In this document: positions 1 through 12,091 of the stretch, piece by piece
How the letters are laid out: each line of letters starts with the position of its first letter
How positions within the stretch are numbered: position 1 is the first letter of the stretch
Assembly: GCA_951799445.1 (NCBI GenBank)
Contig: OX637287.1
Coordinates: 31,700,224-31,764,223 of the forward strand
DNA length: 64,000 nt
Source of the DNA: Pseudisothecium myosuroides
Taxonomy: Eukaryota > Streptophyta > Bryopsida > Hypnales > Lembophyllaceae
Direction of reading: 5' to 3'
The notes under the pieces: model-generated
Database searches by the model: none
What the model saw: the letters and a program-made list of their open reading frames with translations, nothing else
Told to the model about the DNA's origin: nothing
Program-made: the position numbers and the translations under genes

Positions 1-712
1 ATGTACATTTTCAACTCTTTTATCTTTCACTAAGCATAAAAAGGGCATCCTTTTGAAATATTCTCACAAAGATATGCTCCTTCAAAGTACCATGCCATGT
101 CTTTCCATTGCTCGTGGAGGTCACACCTCTATACATTTGGTAACCACATGTAATGACAAGGTATTTAATGGGGGGGTATTTATGTGCTTACAAGTATTTT
201 TTTACTCTTTATTTAAAGAAAAAGCTACCAAGGGATATTTTAGCACCCTATTTTTTTTAAAAGGTTAGGGGGACTATTTTTTGGACCCTATTTTTTTAAC
301 ATTGTAGAACTACCAAATATTGAACCAAAGACTATGCATTGGAAAAACAACTATATGAGCAACAATCATTCCGTATTATGCAAATTTACATTGGACATAA
401 GAAACAATACATTTGCTTACTATTGCAAGTGCCACCCAAAACAGAACAATGAAAAGCACTTTCATACACTTAAAATGAAAACATACAAACTAGGAGAAAA
501 CAGAACATGCTTGATGAAACATAAAACTTGCATATATGAAAAGACTACAACAACAAAAACAAGCTCCCAACACACAAGATTAAGTGCAATAAGACAATGA
601 ATCCCTAGACACTAGAAAGCATAGTACCAAGATTGCATTCAAACACAAGAGAAGCAAATGGCTAAAAATTAAGCGTGGAATTTGTTTTCACATAAACATT
701 TATAGCTAGTCC
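1..712. other. Gene-free stretch, nothing recognised
   Basis: AT-rich DNA with only short open frames that lack domain-like composition. No terminal repeats, RNA gene or coding exon is apparent. It ends at the TTGCC target duplication (713-717) of the solo LTR that follows. Confidence 0.5.
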
Positions 713-717
713 TTGCC

Positions 718-845
718 TGTGAGCGCTTATTTACCCACTCTTGGTAAATAAGTGAACACAACCAGGCTCTATATGTTTTGATGTTTTAATTCATTCTACG
801 GGTGCCTAGCGTAAATACATTGTGCCTTCCAAGAAATGGATCTTT
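718..845 (-). promoter_or_regulatory. LTR 3' end: terminal hairpin and anticodon-loop complement
   Basis: On the plus strand CGCTTATTTACC (722-733) and GGTAAATAAGTG (740-751) form a near-perfect inverted repeat at the extreme U5 end of the LTR. Further in, TGCCTTCCAAG (823-833) is the strand that resembles a tRNA anticodon loop with anticodon TCC. The element RNA is its complement. The flanking stem is partly decayed here (AAATGG opposite ACATTG), consistent with an old copy. Confidence 0.55.
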
Positions 846-1911
846 TTTCTAAGTTCCTAACATCCACAATATACAAAAAACCAAAGCAATCTTAACACGG
901 CAATTTCTACTCTAACTTCTTTAATCAAAAAGAGGTCACGGTGGTTTTGAATTTGAACTAGTTACATTCAAAATTTAACAACCCTAAGTGATAGAAAATT
1001 TCATGCCATTTCTAAAAACATAAAATTCGACCTCATCCCCTTGTCCTAGCAAAAGTTATGAGCGGATGAAGTTTGCCCCTTCCGAGGCTATTCAAACTTC
1101 ATCCATAATGTAGGACGTGCTTCCTAATCCAATTACCCTTGAAATTTGAACCCTAAATTTAGGTGGTTAGGACCTGCCTAAATCCTAAGTTTGGACTTGG
1201 ATGAACTATTTTAGTTTGACTTCATCCGTTCCTTGACCCAAACTTCATCCTTGAATATCTCTTACGATTTTTGGTCTTTCTTGAAGTTTGACCCACTTAC
1301 GGGTTACTTAAGGGTCGTATTATGACTTACTAATACTAACTCCTCCCTTTGACCAGGTTAAAACATCCTAGTTCTCCCCATCCTTGTTCCTTGAGGGTTG
1401 GATTGAGTTTTGGACAATCACTATTTTTAGAATTTTTGGAGTTGTTCCTTCTAGAGGCTAGCCTAAGCTTTCCAAAATGGTATCTTACTTGGAAATCCAC
1501 CTATCTTAGCAAAAGTTGTTGATGGATGAAGTTTGACCGCTAATCGGTGTTTATAATTTCATCCGTTGATTACTCCTAACCCTAATTTGATAATTAACTT
1601 TTAATTTCACTTTATAGACCTAGGTTATTTCTAGTTGATATTTCCTAATCTTAATTTGTCTTGTTTATCTTCTAATCACTTTTCATCCAAATTAGGCTCT
1701 CAACTTCATCTTTCCATATCTCACTCGTTTTAACTCCAAATCCTAAGTGTGAGATGGTTCTGGAAACCTCTAATTAGACTCTACAACATTAGTTCCCTAG
1801 TTCTTGAAATATTCCTATTCTGAACACTCTGAATTGATTTGAGAGTTCGTCCTACTTTTAAATGTCTATTTTTGAGAAATTGAAATGGAGGGGTTGGAGT
1901 TAGTAACTTAC

Positions 1912-1974
1912 CTCGGAGTTGGTGTCATTGTTTAGGTAATCGTATATCCCTTCAAGCTCCCCTTCATTTGCCAT
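1912..1974 (-). CDS. Candidate 21-codon leader exon inside the LTR (ATG to splice donor)
   Basis: On the minus strand an ATGGC start at 1974 opens 21 sense codons (MANEGELEGI... to ...NSE). They end exactly at GAG|GTAAGT, a consensus plant 5' splice site. The length (63 nt), phase (0) and position (about 1.19 kb before the LTR 3' end, about 1.9 kb after the TATA box) match the equivalent segment in the other LTR subfamilies. The protein part would be the N-terminus of an ORF1 made by splicing. The splicing is inferred and not demonstrated. Confidence 0.5.
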
Positions 1975-2749
1975 GTTTCGGAATTGTTTGGTGATTTTGC
2001 CCACGGCTTAAAGTAAGGGTTTTAGTACAAGGTTTGCCGATTTCTTGGACTTACCTTTCCTTTTCTTTTTCTCCTAACCTCTCTTTCTCTTCTAACACTA
2101 TTCTAATTCAATTATTTATACTCCTAGTTGACTTGAAAGGTCTTCTCCAATAATTCCTTTGAATTATTGAATTGATAAGCTTCTTCCTTCCTCCAAGTCA
2201 ATAATTCGTTCTATCCTATTTCTAATGGTCCAAATCACTCCTTTAAGATTTTATAAACTCCTCTTACCTTCTAATTTCCTCCATTTAAACTCCCAACTTC
2301 ACTCACTAATTCTACACTTGCAATATGAACCGGTTGGTACCACTAGCTATTGAGAGTATGAAGGTTTGAGAGAATTCTTATGTCATTGCTAAGTTTGAAG
2401 AGTTCTAATTGTCACTATTTCTCCTCTCCATTTGCTATTCTAATCACTACTTTCCTCCTTGAACTCCTATTCTAATTTCAAGTTAAATTCTTCTACTACT
2501 TCCTATCCTATTTGCTGCTCCTACTTCTACTAATGCAATACAATTTTTTTCCTCCCTAGTATATGAGAAGGTTTTGATATCCTTTAGTATGAGTTTTTTT
2601 TGTTTTAGTTTTTGGTTAGGCAAGTTGCCACAAGGCTTGAATGCCCAAGGCCGAACTGCTCCCAGCCGACTGCTCCCTCCGAACTGCTCCCTCCGACTGC
2701 TCCTTGCCGGTCGCTCCCTGCCGACACGTGGTAGCCCGCTCGGGCGGGT

Positions 2750-2890
2750 TCCTATTGGTCCGCTCTGGTTTGCTTCTGGTTCGCTCTTGGTTCGCTCTGA
2801 TTGCTCTGGTTCGCTTCTGGTTGCTCTGGTTGCTTCTGGTTCGCTCTGGTTTGCTTCTGGTTCGCTCTGGTTTGCTCTAGTTTGCTTTGG
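2750..2890 (-). repeat. Variable minisatellite in the LTR (GGTTCGCTCT-type)
   Basis: Short degenerate units such as CTGGTTCGCTCTGGTTTGCT repeat about ten times after a GC-rich run (2640-2750) with GAACTGCTCC repeats. Long open frames across this stretch on both strands are by-products of the 5-, 10- and 15-bp periodicity. The other LTR subfamilies carry different GC-rich tandem repeats at the equivalent place. Confidence 0.75.
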
Positions 2891-3165
2891 ACTGATCAGA
2901 TCCCAAAGAAAACCCCCAACTGGCCTTTGAGCCTTTCCTTCACGGAAGGATGTTGGCACTTTTTTTTAAATGGGGGGTGGTATTTCAAAAGGACACGTAC
3001 TTATCGCTAAGGCTAGACAAGAATTTTCACATACAAACTTTTTTGGAAACTAAACTTGGGTCTCCAAACTTCGCGATTTGGAAACTAAACTTGGTGACTA
3101 GTGAGAAATGGAAATGTAAACTAGCACCTAATTTTTATGGAATTTTTTCTAAGGCTTCCTAGAAC

Positions 3166-3430
3166 CAAAGCTCCACCGTACTTTTGTAGAATGACCAATT
3201 TTCTATAGAAACTCTAAAAAACTAAGCCAAAGCTCCGCCGTACTTTTGTGGAATGACCAATTTTCTATAGAAACTCTAGACAAACTAAGCCAAAGCTCCG
3301 CCGTACTTTTGTGGAATGACCAATTTTCTATAGAAACTCTAGACAAACTAAGCCAAAGCTCCGCCGTACTTTTGTGAAATGACCAATTTTCTATAGAAAC
3401 TCTAAACAACTAAGCCAAAGCTCCGCCGTA
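3166..3430 (-). repeat. 63-bp tandem repeat carrying the CAAAGCTCCGCCGTAC motif
   Basis: About four units with periods of 63, 63 and 62 bp. Each contains AGCCAAAGCTCCGCCGTAC and GACCAATTTTCTATAGAAAC. The motif corresponds to the GGCGAAGCTTTGA repeats of the other LTR subfamilies, read on the opposite strand. The periodic open frame on the minus strand is a consequence of a repeat length divisible by three. Confidence 0.85.
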
Positions 3431-3886
3431 CTGTAAGAAACAAGGAGAATACGGACAACTATGAAGTGAATGAATTATTAGTAAACTCTAAGCGGCTACG
3501 TGTTAGTACTAAAATAACGTGAACAACTCTAGAGATTTTTCCCAAGCGGCATCGCCAGTCATAGGGAAAGGAACCTCTCTAGGATTAGTGCAAGGTTAGT
3601 TTACAACATCCAAGGTCATCAACAAAATACCAAAACTCAACAAAACATTAATCAAAGTTTTAAATAACTTATGAGAAAACACCACAAGAAGATAGCTAAG
3701 TTGAAGGGACCCCTAAGTCCTTCAAAAGAGCTTGAAAAGTAGCAACAAGGAACTTGAAATGCTCCAAAAACACGAAAATTTGGCAACGTGGCCCAAAAAT
3801 GGCCAAAATCCAACTAAATGGACCTAAATTATACAAGGCGGTTCACAAATGAACCTAAGGGGTGTTTTGAGAGGGAAATGAGCCCC

Positions 3887-3894
3887 CTTATATA
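3887..3894 (-). promoter_or_regulatory. TATA box of the LTR promoter
   Basis: Minus-strand TATATAAG followed by GGGGGCT. The same TATA-AAGGG(C) context occurs at the same relative position in the other LTRs here (25689, 27983, 33660, 49697, 60561). It marks the U3/R boundary region, with transcription expected about 30 nt downstream. Confidence 0.6.
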
Positions 3895-4963
3895 CATTTC
3901 CAAGGGTGCTCACCCCCCCTCTTTTCCTACGTCGTAAACTTATCAACTAAGATTTTCATCCTAATCTTCAATTTTTGATTTTCTACGCCGGTCCAAATGT
4001 CTAACTTTTGGATATCAACTCCAAATTGAAAATCGATTGCGCCGTTGGCTTCAGAAGGCCATTTGTAATCTGAGAGAACCGCCCACCCCTTAACCAAACT
4101 CCAAAAAATGCAACATAACCCACCGCTAACTAAACGCCAAAACGGGGTAAAAACCCAAATCTTGGAGGTTGACTTTTCTGAGAAAAGTAACTAGCCTAGG
4201 TTCTTTAGTAGGTATGGGGGAGTAAGAAAAGACCTAGCTTTGACCTCATTCCGATTTTGTATGCTCCCGGTACGCAAGTCAACTCCACCGTAAACTTTAA
4301 TTTCGCCAATTTTCGGGGAATCTTGCCGGTTCGGGCACTTCTGGCTATCGAAATGTCTTGAAACTTGGTGGGGCATCTTACTAGCATAAAAGAATCTAAT
4401 CAAATTTTTAGTGAGATTTTACCGCAACCTGGATAATTTCTAGGAATTTTCCATTGTAGGTTTTGGCGGTTGACCGTCCGGAAGGGCATCTTCTGCAAGT
4501 CAGAAAATTCCGAAACTTTTTATGGAACCTCTCATGGAATTCCACAAAGGATGTGCAAGCTCATATTTTTACTTTGCACAAAGGTCAGAGGAGAATCAAA
4601 TTCTGTCTTCTCCTTTTAATTCTGACAATTAGGGAATCTTTCACATACAAGGGAATCTTGGCAAGCCGATTTCGCCATTGAGTCCCAAATGTGATTTTCA
4701 CCCTAGAACACCATACTTCACCCGTAGATTCCGCTTACGAGCCAATCTTGAATTTGTAATTCCTGCAGGCTAACGATTAGGGTTTCTGCTATTTCGTCGA
4801 TGCTATGGGGAAAGTGAAACCTATCTCTGGGAATGGACTTAGGACCTCAATGGTGTTCCCTCAGACTAATTTTAGCCATAAGATGTCACATGACCGTAGG
4901 TTTGGGCTGTTTGGGTCAGGTTAGCCCTTAATTCTACTTTTTATCGATATTTCTACGTTTTAA

Positions 4964-5899
4964 CCCCTAAAGGACCGGACTGCGTTTTTTGGCTGTATAG
5001 AAATTTTGGGCAGGTCCGTGTGACTAGAGATTTCCATATTTTAAGTTGAAATTTTAATAGAAGGTGGGCGCGAGGAATATCTTTCATATGCACTAAATTT
5101 CAGGACATTTGGAAATAGGAGTCAAAAGTTATGGCCAAATATGTTACTATTTTTCGTAACTGGGCAGTCCGGGCAGCAAGAAAAATTTGGCAAAATTTTG
5201 ATATTTTTTTTTTAAATATTTTTTTTCTTGTAGATTATATTTTTGTCTATCTGGAAAGTTTTGATTCATTTCATTTGGATTTGTTATGAGAAAGTTATGG
5301 ACATTCTTGTTTTTCGGGCAGTTAGAGCATCTTCTTGAAAAAAATAACTTGTAAAATTCATTTCTAAATTCTTTTTTTGCAATTTAAAAGAAAAAAAAAA
5401 TTCTCATGGTTTAGTTTATTTGCTAGAACAATCTCACCATTGGGATTAGTGTATTTTAATTCCATCTAAAATATATTAATGTTTTAGATTTTCCTTCTAT
5501 CTCGTACCTACTTCTACTTAATAATTTTTTTAGGAATGATAATTAAGTTTTTTTTAATATTATTTTTTTCCTAGACTCTCAACTCAATTCTCCACTATAA
5601 AGATTTGAAGCACAAAACTATGTAGTGTAAAAATTTTAAGTGAAAAATGTTTAAAGTCAAAAAATCTAGTCCCGCAATGTGCTGAAATACTTGTTTTTTC
5701 CACTTTAAACGCAGATATCTTGCAATCTGAGCGGTCAAAAATTCTGAAATTTTTTCCACACATTCTCATACTAGTTAGGTGTAAGATCCTACGGTTAGAT
5801 GTGCAATAAAAATGTTTTTCATTTTTTTTTTACTCCTTGCTATAGAAATGGCAGTTTTGATGGTTTTTTGGCAGAAAAAAGGCCTTGGGCCTTTAGGGG
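4964..5899. mobile_element. Non-autonomous piggyBac-type element (936 bp)
   Basis: The element is bounded by TTAA at 4960-4963 and 5900-5903, the hallmark target duplication of piggyBac. Its inverted ends are CCCCTAAAGGACC (left) and CCCCTAAAGGCCC (right, reverse complement). No transposase frame is present. The right terminal 250 bp, reverse complemented, align well with the left end of the transposase-bearing element at 61805, including CAAAAAAC..AAAACTGCCATTTCT and a downstream TGTGGAAAAAATTTCA block. It therefore looks like an internal-deletion derivative of that family. It is inserted in the solo LTR at 718-6099 and so is younger than that LTR. Confidence 0.85.
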
Positions 5900-6419
5900 T
5901 TAACCGATGTACAAGTGGAAATGGGATTTATTTGGGGGAAAACAACCTATAAGGGGCCAAATGCTATATTGGTACGTGACATACCTATTTTGGTTTTACA
6001 CTCTTTTTTGGGCTTTTTGTATATAAAACTACATTTAAATTTGTAAAAATTGAAAAAAAAGAAAACTGTGAGTCCCCAGTGACAATTTAGGGGCTCACAT
6101 TGCCCTATTTGTGAGTATAAATTTACATTGTCACCAACTCACCGTTGGGTTCAGGTTGTCTATACTCCAACTGGGAAATATGTGTGCAACATCCAAAAAC
6201 GTGCAATTTTCAGATGAGTTCTAAAAGTTTGTAAAATGCTAGAAACCAATGATGATAAGCATCATCGAAACTAGCTGCAACAAGTGCCAAAATCAACAGC
6301 AGCTGGAAAAAAAGGACCTTCACCTAGCAACACCACGAGCTGCGGGGGTGATCTACAAGGTTGGAAACTACAAATGTCATTACAAATGCAGGCCCTTGCG
6401 AGCACTGTGAATCCTATAA

Positions 6420-6790
6420 GCATGTCACAAGTTAACATTCACACGATTTGGAAGAGAAATTGAAAGTGGAACCTGCAATGGAAAGTCCAATAGCATTTAT
6501 AACATTTGCAACACAAATTGGAAAAGAAACTGGAAACCAAAACTCCAACACAAATTGGAAACAAAACCATAACCTAGTCTTTTGCAACATTCACATGATT
6601 TTCAATAGAAATTAGAAACGGAAATTTGAATAGGAATTGAAGCAGCAATTGCAGGATTTGCAATAGAAATTGGAAACGAAAATCTAACCTAGAATTGAAG
6701 CAGCATTCACACGATTTGCATTACAAACTAGAAATGTAAACCTAACCAGGAACTCAAGCAACAATCACAGATTTTAAAGTACGAATTTGA
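6420..6790. repeat. Degenerate tandem repeats (AATTGGAAACGAAA / CACACGATTTGCA)
   Basis: Imperfect units of roughly 60-80 bp contain variants of ATTCACACGATTTGCA, CAATAGAAATTGGAAAC and GAATTGAAGCAGCA. Unit boundaries are eroded. No function is suggested. Confidence 0.55.
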
Positions 6791-8520
6791 AAATGAAACA
6801 AAACCAAAATTGCAGTAGCATTTCGGGGGAGAATATATGCAGTGTGGTGGTGAAATTTTTTTAATTTCAATTTGCGTTTCATTTACTATAGCACGTACTT
6901 GAAGGTAACACGACTGAACTTGATGCTCTACCACCATTGTGCCAAAAACTTCTTGCAGTCCGGTGGAGCTAATCCAAACCCTAAATCCTAGAGCTGCTCT
7001 ATTAAGCCCTAAGGCAAACCACATAAAAAAGAAAATTGCAAGTGCATAGAACCCTCAACCATGTGAATGCCTGTCAACCATAAATACCCCTCCCAAATAT
7101 GCGCAAGGATTGAAAATTCCAAAGGAAGTGTCCACCTTGCACTGTTAAATCCTAAACCCTAAGCATAAAGTTTATGCTTGCATGAAGAAGACAATGGAGG
7201 CCCCCACCTACGCTGTGAGGAAAGCTCAAACAGTTGGTCAGGGATCTGAATCAGGCAGATTCTAAAATTAAACATGTGCCATCCCTCCACCACACAGTCG
7301 TTGGCAATGCCAGTGGATTCTTGGCCCATAAAAACCACTAAGGCATTTCCTTCTATAGTTCACATGTGCTAGATTTGAATAGTAGGCAGAAAGTGCACAA
7401 TTTTTTATCCATCCTTAGTACACTACTAATATTCTACTGACTCTACTAAACACTTTTGGAGTGATCCTAAGTCTATGACCTCATTTTTTTTCTATTGTTT
7501 TCTAAAATGAAGGATTTATAACCACACTATTTTATATATAATCATATAAGTGACATATTATTTTCCAATGCTATGGTAAATCTAATAAATTTCTAAATAT
7601 TATCTTCAACGAATTAAATTGACCTATTTTTTATCTCATGTATTTTTCTACTGCATCGAGGGTCTCCCCCTGAGTTCCATTGATTGTAATAAAACTTCAA
7701 ACTTAAATATCTTCTAAACCTTGCGGTCAAATAATCTGATTTTTTTTAGGCGCTTACTCTCAATGTTATCTTCAAGATCCTATAGTTACATTTTATTAAA
7801 TCTCAAAAAGAAATGAGTAAAAAAATTGCTCAAATTATTGGCTATTTTAGTTTCTATTTTGAAAGTACACCTGGCCTTTTAAATCACTAGGGTTTTATGA
7901 GATGAAAGTTATGAGGAGTTTTAGTTTGTGGGTAGTTATAGAATTTCTATTCTAAAATAAACTTTAAAGTTCTTTATTTAACTCAATTTTCAATATTTTT
8001 AGAAAAAAATAAAATCATAAACTATAGATTGTTTATTACAGTATTACAACCATTATTATTGGCATTTTTCAATTCCATAACTAAATTCTTAACAATTTAG
8101 TATTTTAAATCATTCACTATTTCTTTCTACTTACTTTTTTTTTTCAAGCATGAATATGAAATATTTTTTGTTGAAATTTTGTATATGCATATATTCCCAA
8201 CTTATTTCTTCAACATATTATGGAGAGTTGCAATTTGTAGGATCTACACACTTTCGGGTTAAAAGTTTGAAAGATGAAATCTAACCATTTGGGAAGAATT
8301 GAATGCTTCTTTATAAAATCCAAGCATCATGATCTTGTAATTGGTTAGGTATTCTATTTTGAAATTTTAGGAAGGTGTATTTTAGCTTAAAGATTCTATG
8401 GATTTGTTAAATAAATAAATAAAGATGAAGATTTAGCCTTGCTTTGGAGACTAATATTTTGAAGCAGTTTTGGGCCTCTAAACATGAAAGAACTTTAGTA
8501 GCTAAAACAAATGCTTGTAT

Positions 8521-8528
<8 letters not shown>

Positions 8529-8570
<42 letters not shown>
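8529..8570. repeat. (AT)n microsatellite
   Basis: Uninterrupted AT dinucleotide run of about 42 bp preceded by ATACATACAT. Confidence 0.95.
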
Positions 8571-8576
<6 letters not shown>

Positions 8577-8975
8577 GTTGGAATCTCAACAACCATCAAG
8601 TCAATTGTGAGCCATCACATTGGCTCACAATTTACCCTAAGGAAAATTTATGACAATTTGTATAGAATGGTGAGTTAGTAAGAAGAATTAATTTGTAACC
8701 ATGAAGTAATGAGTTTTTTGGTACAGAAAGTAGCCAGATTTTTAAGACAATGATGTTGAAATAAATGAATTCAATTATCCAAGAATGATAGGAAAATTCT
8801 AAGGTAAGATTAGGAATTTTAAAGGGAAAAACATTAAATAAGAAATGGGCAATTAGGAAAATTAGGCAAATGGGGGAATTTATAAAATTAGGAAACAAAA
8901 TATTATGACTAGGAATTAGCAATAGGAAGTGAACCGGGAATGGGAAGTGTAAGTAAAAAAAACATGAAGACTAGA

Positions 8976-9085
8976 AGAAGTGAAGATCAAGACTAGGATC
9001 AAGACCAAAAGAAATGAAGATCAAGACCAAAAGAAATGAAAATCAAGACCAAAAGAAATGAAGATCAAGGCCAGATGAAATGAAC
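8976..9085. repeat. 22-bp purine-rich tandem repeat
   Basis: Units of the form ATCAAGACCAAAAGAAATGA repeat about four to five times, then degrade into GAAGATGAAGGC-type sequence. The open frame over 9102-9395 starts in this tail and is not credible as a gene. Confidence 0.8.
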
Positions 9086-9265
9086 ATAAATAATAAAGGC
9101 AATGAAGATGAAGGCTAAGAACAAGGAAGATGAAAAGCATGTGGTAAATGGAAGAGAGCAGGATTTGATTCCAAAGATTAGGTTTGAATTCTTCATATTA
9201 AGCATTACAAAAAAATTTGAGACTCAATATCAGAGTAGATTGAGCCTAAATCTTCCTAAAACATA

Positions 9266-9346
9266 TTCCCTGCGTTTGGAAATAGTGTATCCATTTCACA
9301 AAGCAATTGCCACTAAGATGGATACTTTATTTTCAAACAGAGGGAA
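9266..9346. mobile_element. Stowaway-like MITE (81 bp)
   Basis: TA dinucleotides at 9264-9265 and 9347-9348 flank inverted ends TTCCCTGCGTTTGGAAATA and TTCCCTCTGTTTGAAAATA (right end reverse complemented), which continue to GTATCC. This fits the CTCCCTCYGT-like ends of mariner-derived Stowaway MITEs, which duplicate TA. Confidence 0.8.
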
Positions 9347-9348
9347 TA

Positions 9349-11944
9349 ATTTTTTTATTATAGGTTTTCTTTTAAGCTCTCCATGGTCAAGGTGAACAAT
9401 AGATTTGAAGTTGTAATGAATTAATTCTGAATTCTGAAAGTACTACTACATTTTAAAGGTTGCAAATTGCCGACGCTTGATTGGCACTAAGCCATAGAAA
9501 TGAAGTCATACTAAATCTTGTGTATGTTAATTTTCTCCAATAGATCTTTCTTTTAACTTTCTAAGGCTGGTTAGCAAGATCAATTTGGAGCTAAATTGAA
9601 TGAGTTATGAATTTTCAGACGGAAAAAGAGTTAATGTGAAGGAAGGAAGAAACTACTCATGGTTGATTCAAGATGACAAAAGTGAATGAGCAAAAAATGG
9701 AAATGAGTTGTATGCTAATGTGCACTCATAAACCAAGTGTGCATGAATTATAATTCAATTGTGTTGAAGGAGGTAATTGGAAGGTGAAAAGCCATTGGGG
9801 ATAAAGTATGTATGCTCATGAATGCACAAGTGCTTGTGGTGCAAAATTAAAATTATTTGAAGAAATGTGTTAACTAAATTGGGATTGGAACCATGGAGTC
9901 AAAGGGAAATGCAAACTTTTAGTGTCAATGCATTGTGATTGGTGTTGATTAGGACAATGTCTAAATTTAATAAGTTGTAATGCATTATAAGAAGTTCATT
10001 GCTGGGGAGGTCTAGGTGTCTACATTCTCTAGCGGATTCCTCTAGAGCTCTTTTTGGCCATCCCATTAAAAAACCTTTAAACCAACTAACGCACATTTAT
10101 GACTGTTGGATAGCCCTTAGCAAAGGGATGTGCACAAAAGAGAATTTTTGGCATTTCCACCAACGGAGCAAAAGATATTGAATTTTCAAGTTTGAATCTC
10201 ATTGGAAACAAAAAAATTGGACGAAAATTATAAAAATTGGTTGTGGAGAGCCATTAGTCTATAGAACACTTTAGTCACAAAATATCTAACCCATACGTTT
10301 ACATTTACCTTAACTTTAACTTTTGAAAAATATTTGTTGATATTTTACATTTATCTTTACTTTATTTTTACTTTAAAATTTTGTTTGTTTTGCAAATATT
10401 TCACTTTTTTCTTTTACTTTATTTTTACTTTAAAATTTTGTTTGTTTGCAAATATTTTATTTTTATCTTTATTTTGCTTCTAATTTTAATTTTAAAACTT
10501 ATTTGCCAATACTTCTGCTATTTTCATATGCCAAAATTTTAAAAAGAAAATTATAATACAAAAATTGATGGAACATATGATTGCCATATTTAAAAAATGG
10601 AAAAATTGGTATGAAAAGAGATAAAAGAGGGCTTAGCCGTAACTTTTGTGGCAATTATAAATGCCACCCTAATGATTGTAGCAACAAGATAGAGCATATT
10701 AGGTCATGTTGAAAACCCCCACCATTATCACCCTTTGAAACACAATATGTATGGAAAAAGAGTCATCTTTTATTCAGAGTTTGGAAATTTTGGGAGTTCC
10801 TCCAATTGATTTCTTCCTTCCACAAAAATGGACAATTTTTTTTTAAATGGTCACCGGTGGCATCCTCTCAATCACAAAAGATACCAGTTCATTTTTGCAA
10901 TATCATTTTTTCACCGGTCAATTTCTTCTAAACCTGAATTGGCACCAGTAAATTGTTAGATTCCTATAATGCAATGAAATCTAGTTTCAAATTGAATTAT
11001 TAATTAATACCGCATCCTTGGCAGGATTTGAAGTTGGCATAGCCCTTGAGTTCATCATTTGAAGGCGAATGATCACTTTTCAACTCATTAAAGATGAAGT
11101 TGAAAATAGAAATGAAAAGTTTGCCTGAAATCATAGGAATTTAGGAATGAACATTTTCACCTTCTTCAAATGGTTCTTCTACTACCTTTGTAAGGTACTA
11201 ATTAAGATTGGTATATAAATTAAATGCTTATAGGATAAATGCTTGTAGACATTGGAACATAGTGAGTAATGGACCTTATTAAAATCTTGAAGAAAATAGA
11301 ATCCATTATTTGAAATGACCAATTTAACTCGTCATAATTTGAAAATTTTAATTCAATTGATGCCATATTCATAACACCAGAATTGATGAAGAATATTATA
11401 TGTACAGGTCCAACCAAAGAATTTGAAAAAACAAAGTCACCATGTTCAAATTTCTACCAACAAAAATGTGACCCAATTTGGGCCTCTTGGTTTGGTATTG
11501 AAGGGGCTAGAGGTTCAAGTTGAGATTCTAAGCAAGATTTCTATAATAGCTATAATAGACTATCACATCATGAATTGAGTGCGTTACATAAGTTGCAGAT
11601 CAAAGCCACGGGATTGCACAAGCATTTTTAGTGTACATTTTACCTTATTACCCAAATTCCTTAAAACCGCCTAAGTTGGTGAACCCCCTAATTTGATACC
11701 TTGTCCCATGAAGCTAAAACCCAAGTATGACCCTCTGCCTTGCCTAGATATTAGCCATTGAATATTATCCCATGGCGGCTAAAATCCCCTAAGTGTTCAT
11801 AGGAAGCGGGTAAAATATCCTCTACATGGTGGTGGGGTGCCGTTTGATTTCGGGCCCTACAAAAATTCCTTCCGATTTTACATCCGCCTCTGTTTTCAAA
11901 ATGCAACCAATTTTTCCCCCACTTCCACCTGCTAACTCAATTTG
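9349..11944. other. Gene-free stretch
   Basis: AT-rich sequence without a supported exon or RNA gene. It contains an imperfect tandem repeat at about 10325-10500. Composition becomes less AT-rich from about 11640 towards the receptor kinase gene, and that part may include its upstream regulatory DNA. Confidence 0.45.
10325..10500. repeat. Imperfect tandem repeat (about 60-70 bp unit)
   Basis: Two to three copies of a unit containing TTTACTTTATTTTTACTTTA, AAATTTTGTTTGTTTGCAAA and TATTT. Confidence 0.65.
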
Positions 11945-12091
11945 AACTAAGGTAGACACACCCATTCCCACTCAGTACCCAATTCCATCCTCGTGTACCA
12001 ATGGTGTTCATTCTAGAAAGAAAATGTGCACCATTAGTACCTGAGGGAAGGATTCTTAAAGGGATGGGAATGGGTGCGCCTACCTTAGCTG
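11945..12091. mobile_element. Small foldback MITE upstream of the receptor kinase
   Basis: Inverted arms of about 26 bp, CTAAGGTAGACACACCCATT and CTAAGGTAGGCGCACCCATT (right arm reverse complemented, 12066-12091), differ at few positions. Inner arms GTACCAATGGTG and CACCATTAGTAC extend the foldback. No clear target duplication is visible. It lies about 385 bp upstream of the kinase start codon and could affect its promoter. Confidence 0.65.

Larger units (their letters stand above)
718..6099 (-). mobile_element. Solo LTR of a giant Tat/Ogre-like retrotransposon (subfamily A)
   Basis: Read on the minus strand the LTR starts TGTGAGCCCC and ends GCGCTCACA. It is flanked by the perfect 5-bp target duplication TTGCC (713-717 and 6100-6104). 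There is no internal region, so it is a solo LTR left by LTR-LTR recombination. It is 5,382 bp, or about 4,440 bp once the piggyBac insertion at 4964-5899 is removed, which matches the 4.35-4.96 kb of the other LTRs here. It shares with them the TATA region, a conserved U3 block around 4380-4430, repeated CAAAGCTCCGCCGT motifs, a GC-rich minisatellite, a leader exon and a terminal hairpin with an anticodon-loop complement. It is the most diverged of the LTR copies. LTRs this long are typical of Ogre-type Ty3 elements (family knowledge). Confidence 0.9.
6105..9263. other. Gene-free stretch with repeats
   Basis: No supported gene. It holds degenerate tandem repeats (6420-6790), an AT microsatellite (8529-8570) and a 22-bp tandem repeat (about 8980-9085). 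A segment around 7690-7830 has a weak resemblance to the subterminal part of the piggyBac-type element at 4964-5899 (GCGGTCAAA..TCTGA..AGATCCTA order), perhaps an old copy. Confidence 0.5.

Noticed and set aside
2483..2959. 158-codon minus-strand and 118-codon plus-strand open frames with SEPEANQ/SGSLLV-type repeats
   Set aside because: They fall in the GC-rich minisatellite of the solo LTR. Both strands and several frames are open, as expected for this period.
8407..8592. Open frame over the AT microsatellite
   Set aside because: The Tyr-Ile run is a translation of (AT)n.
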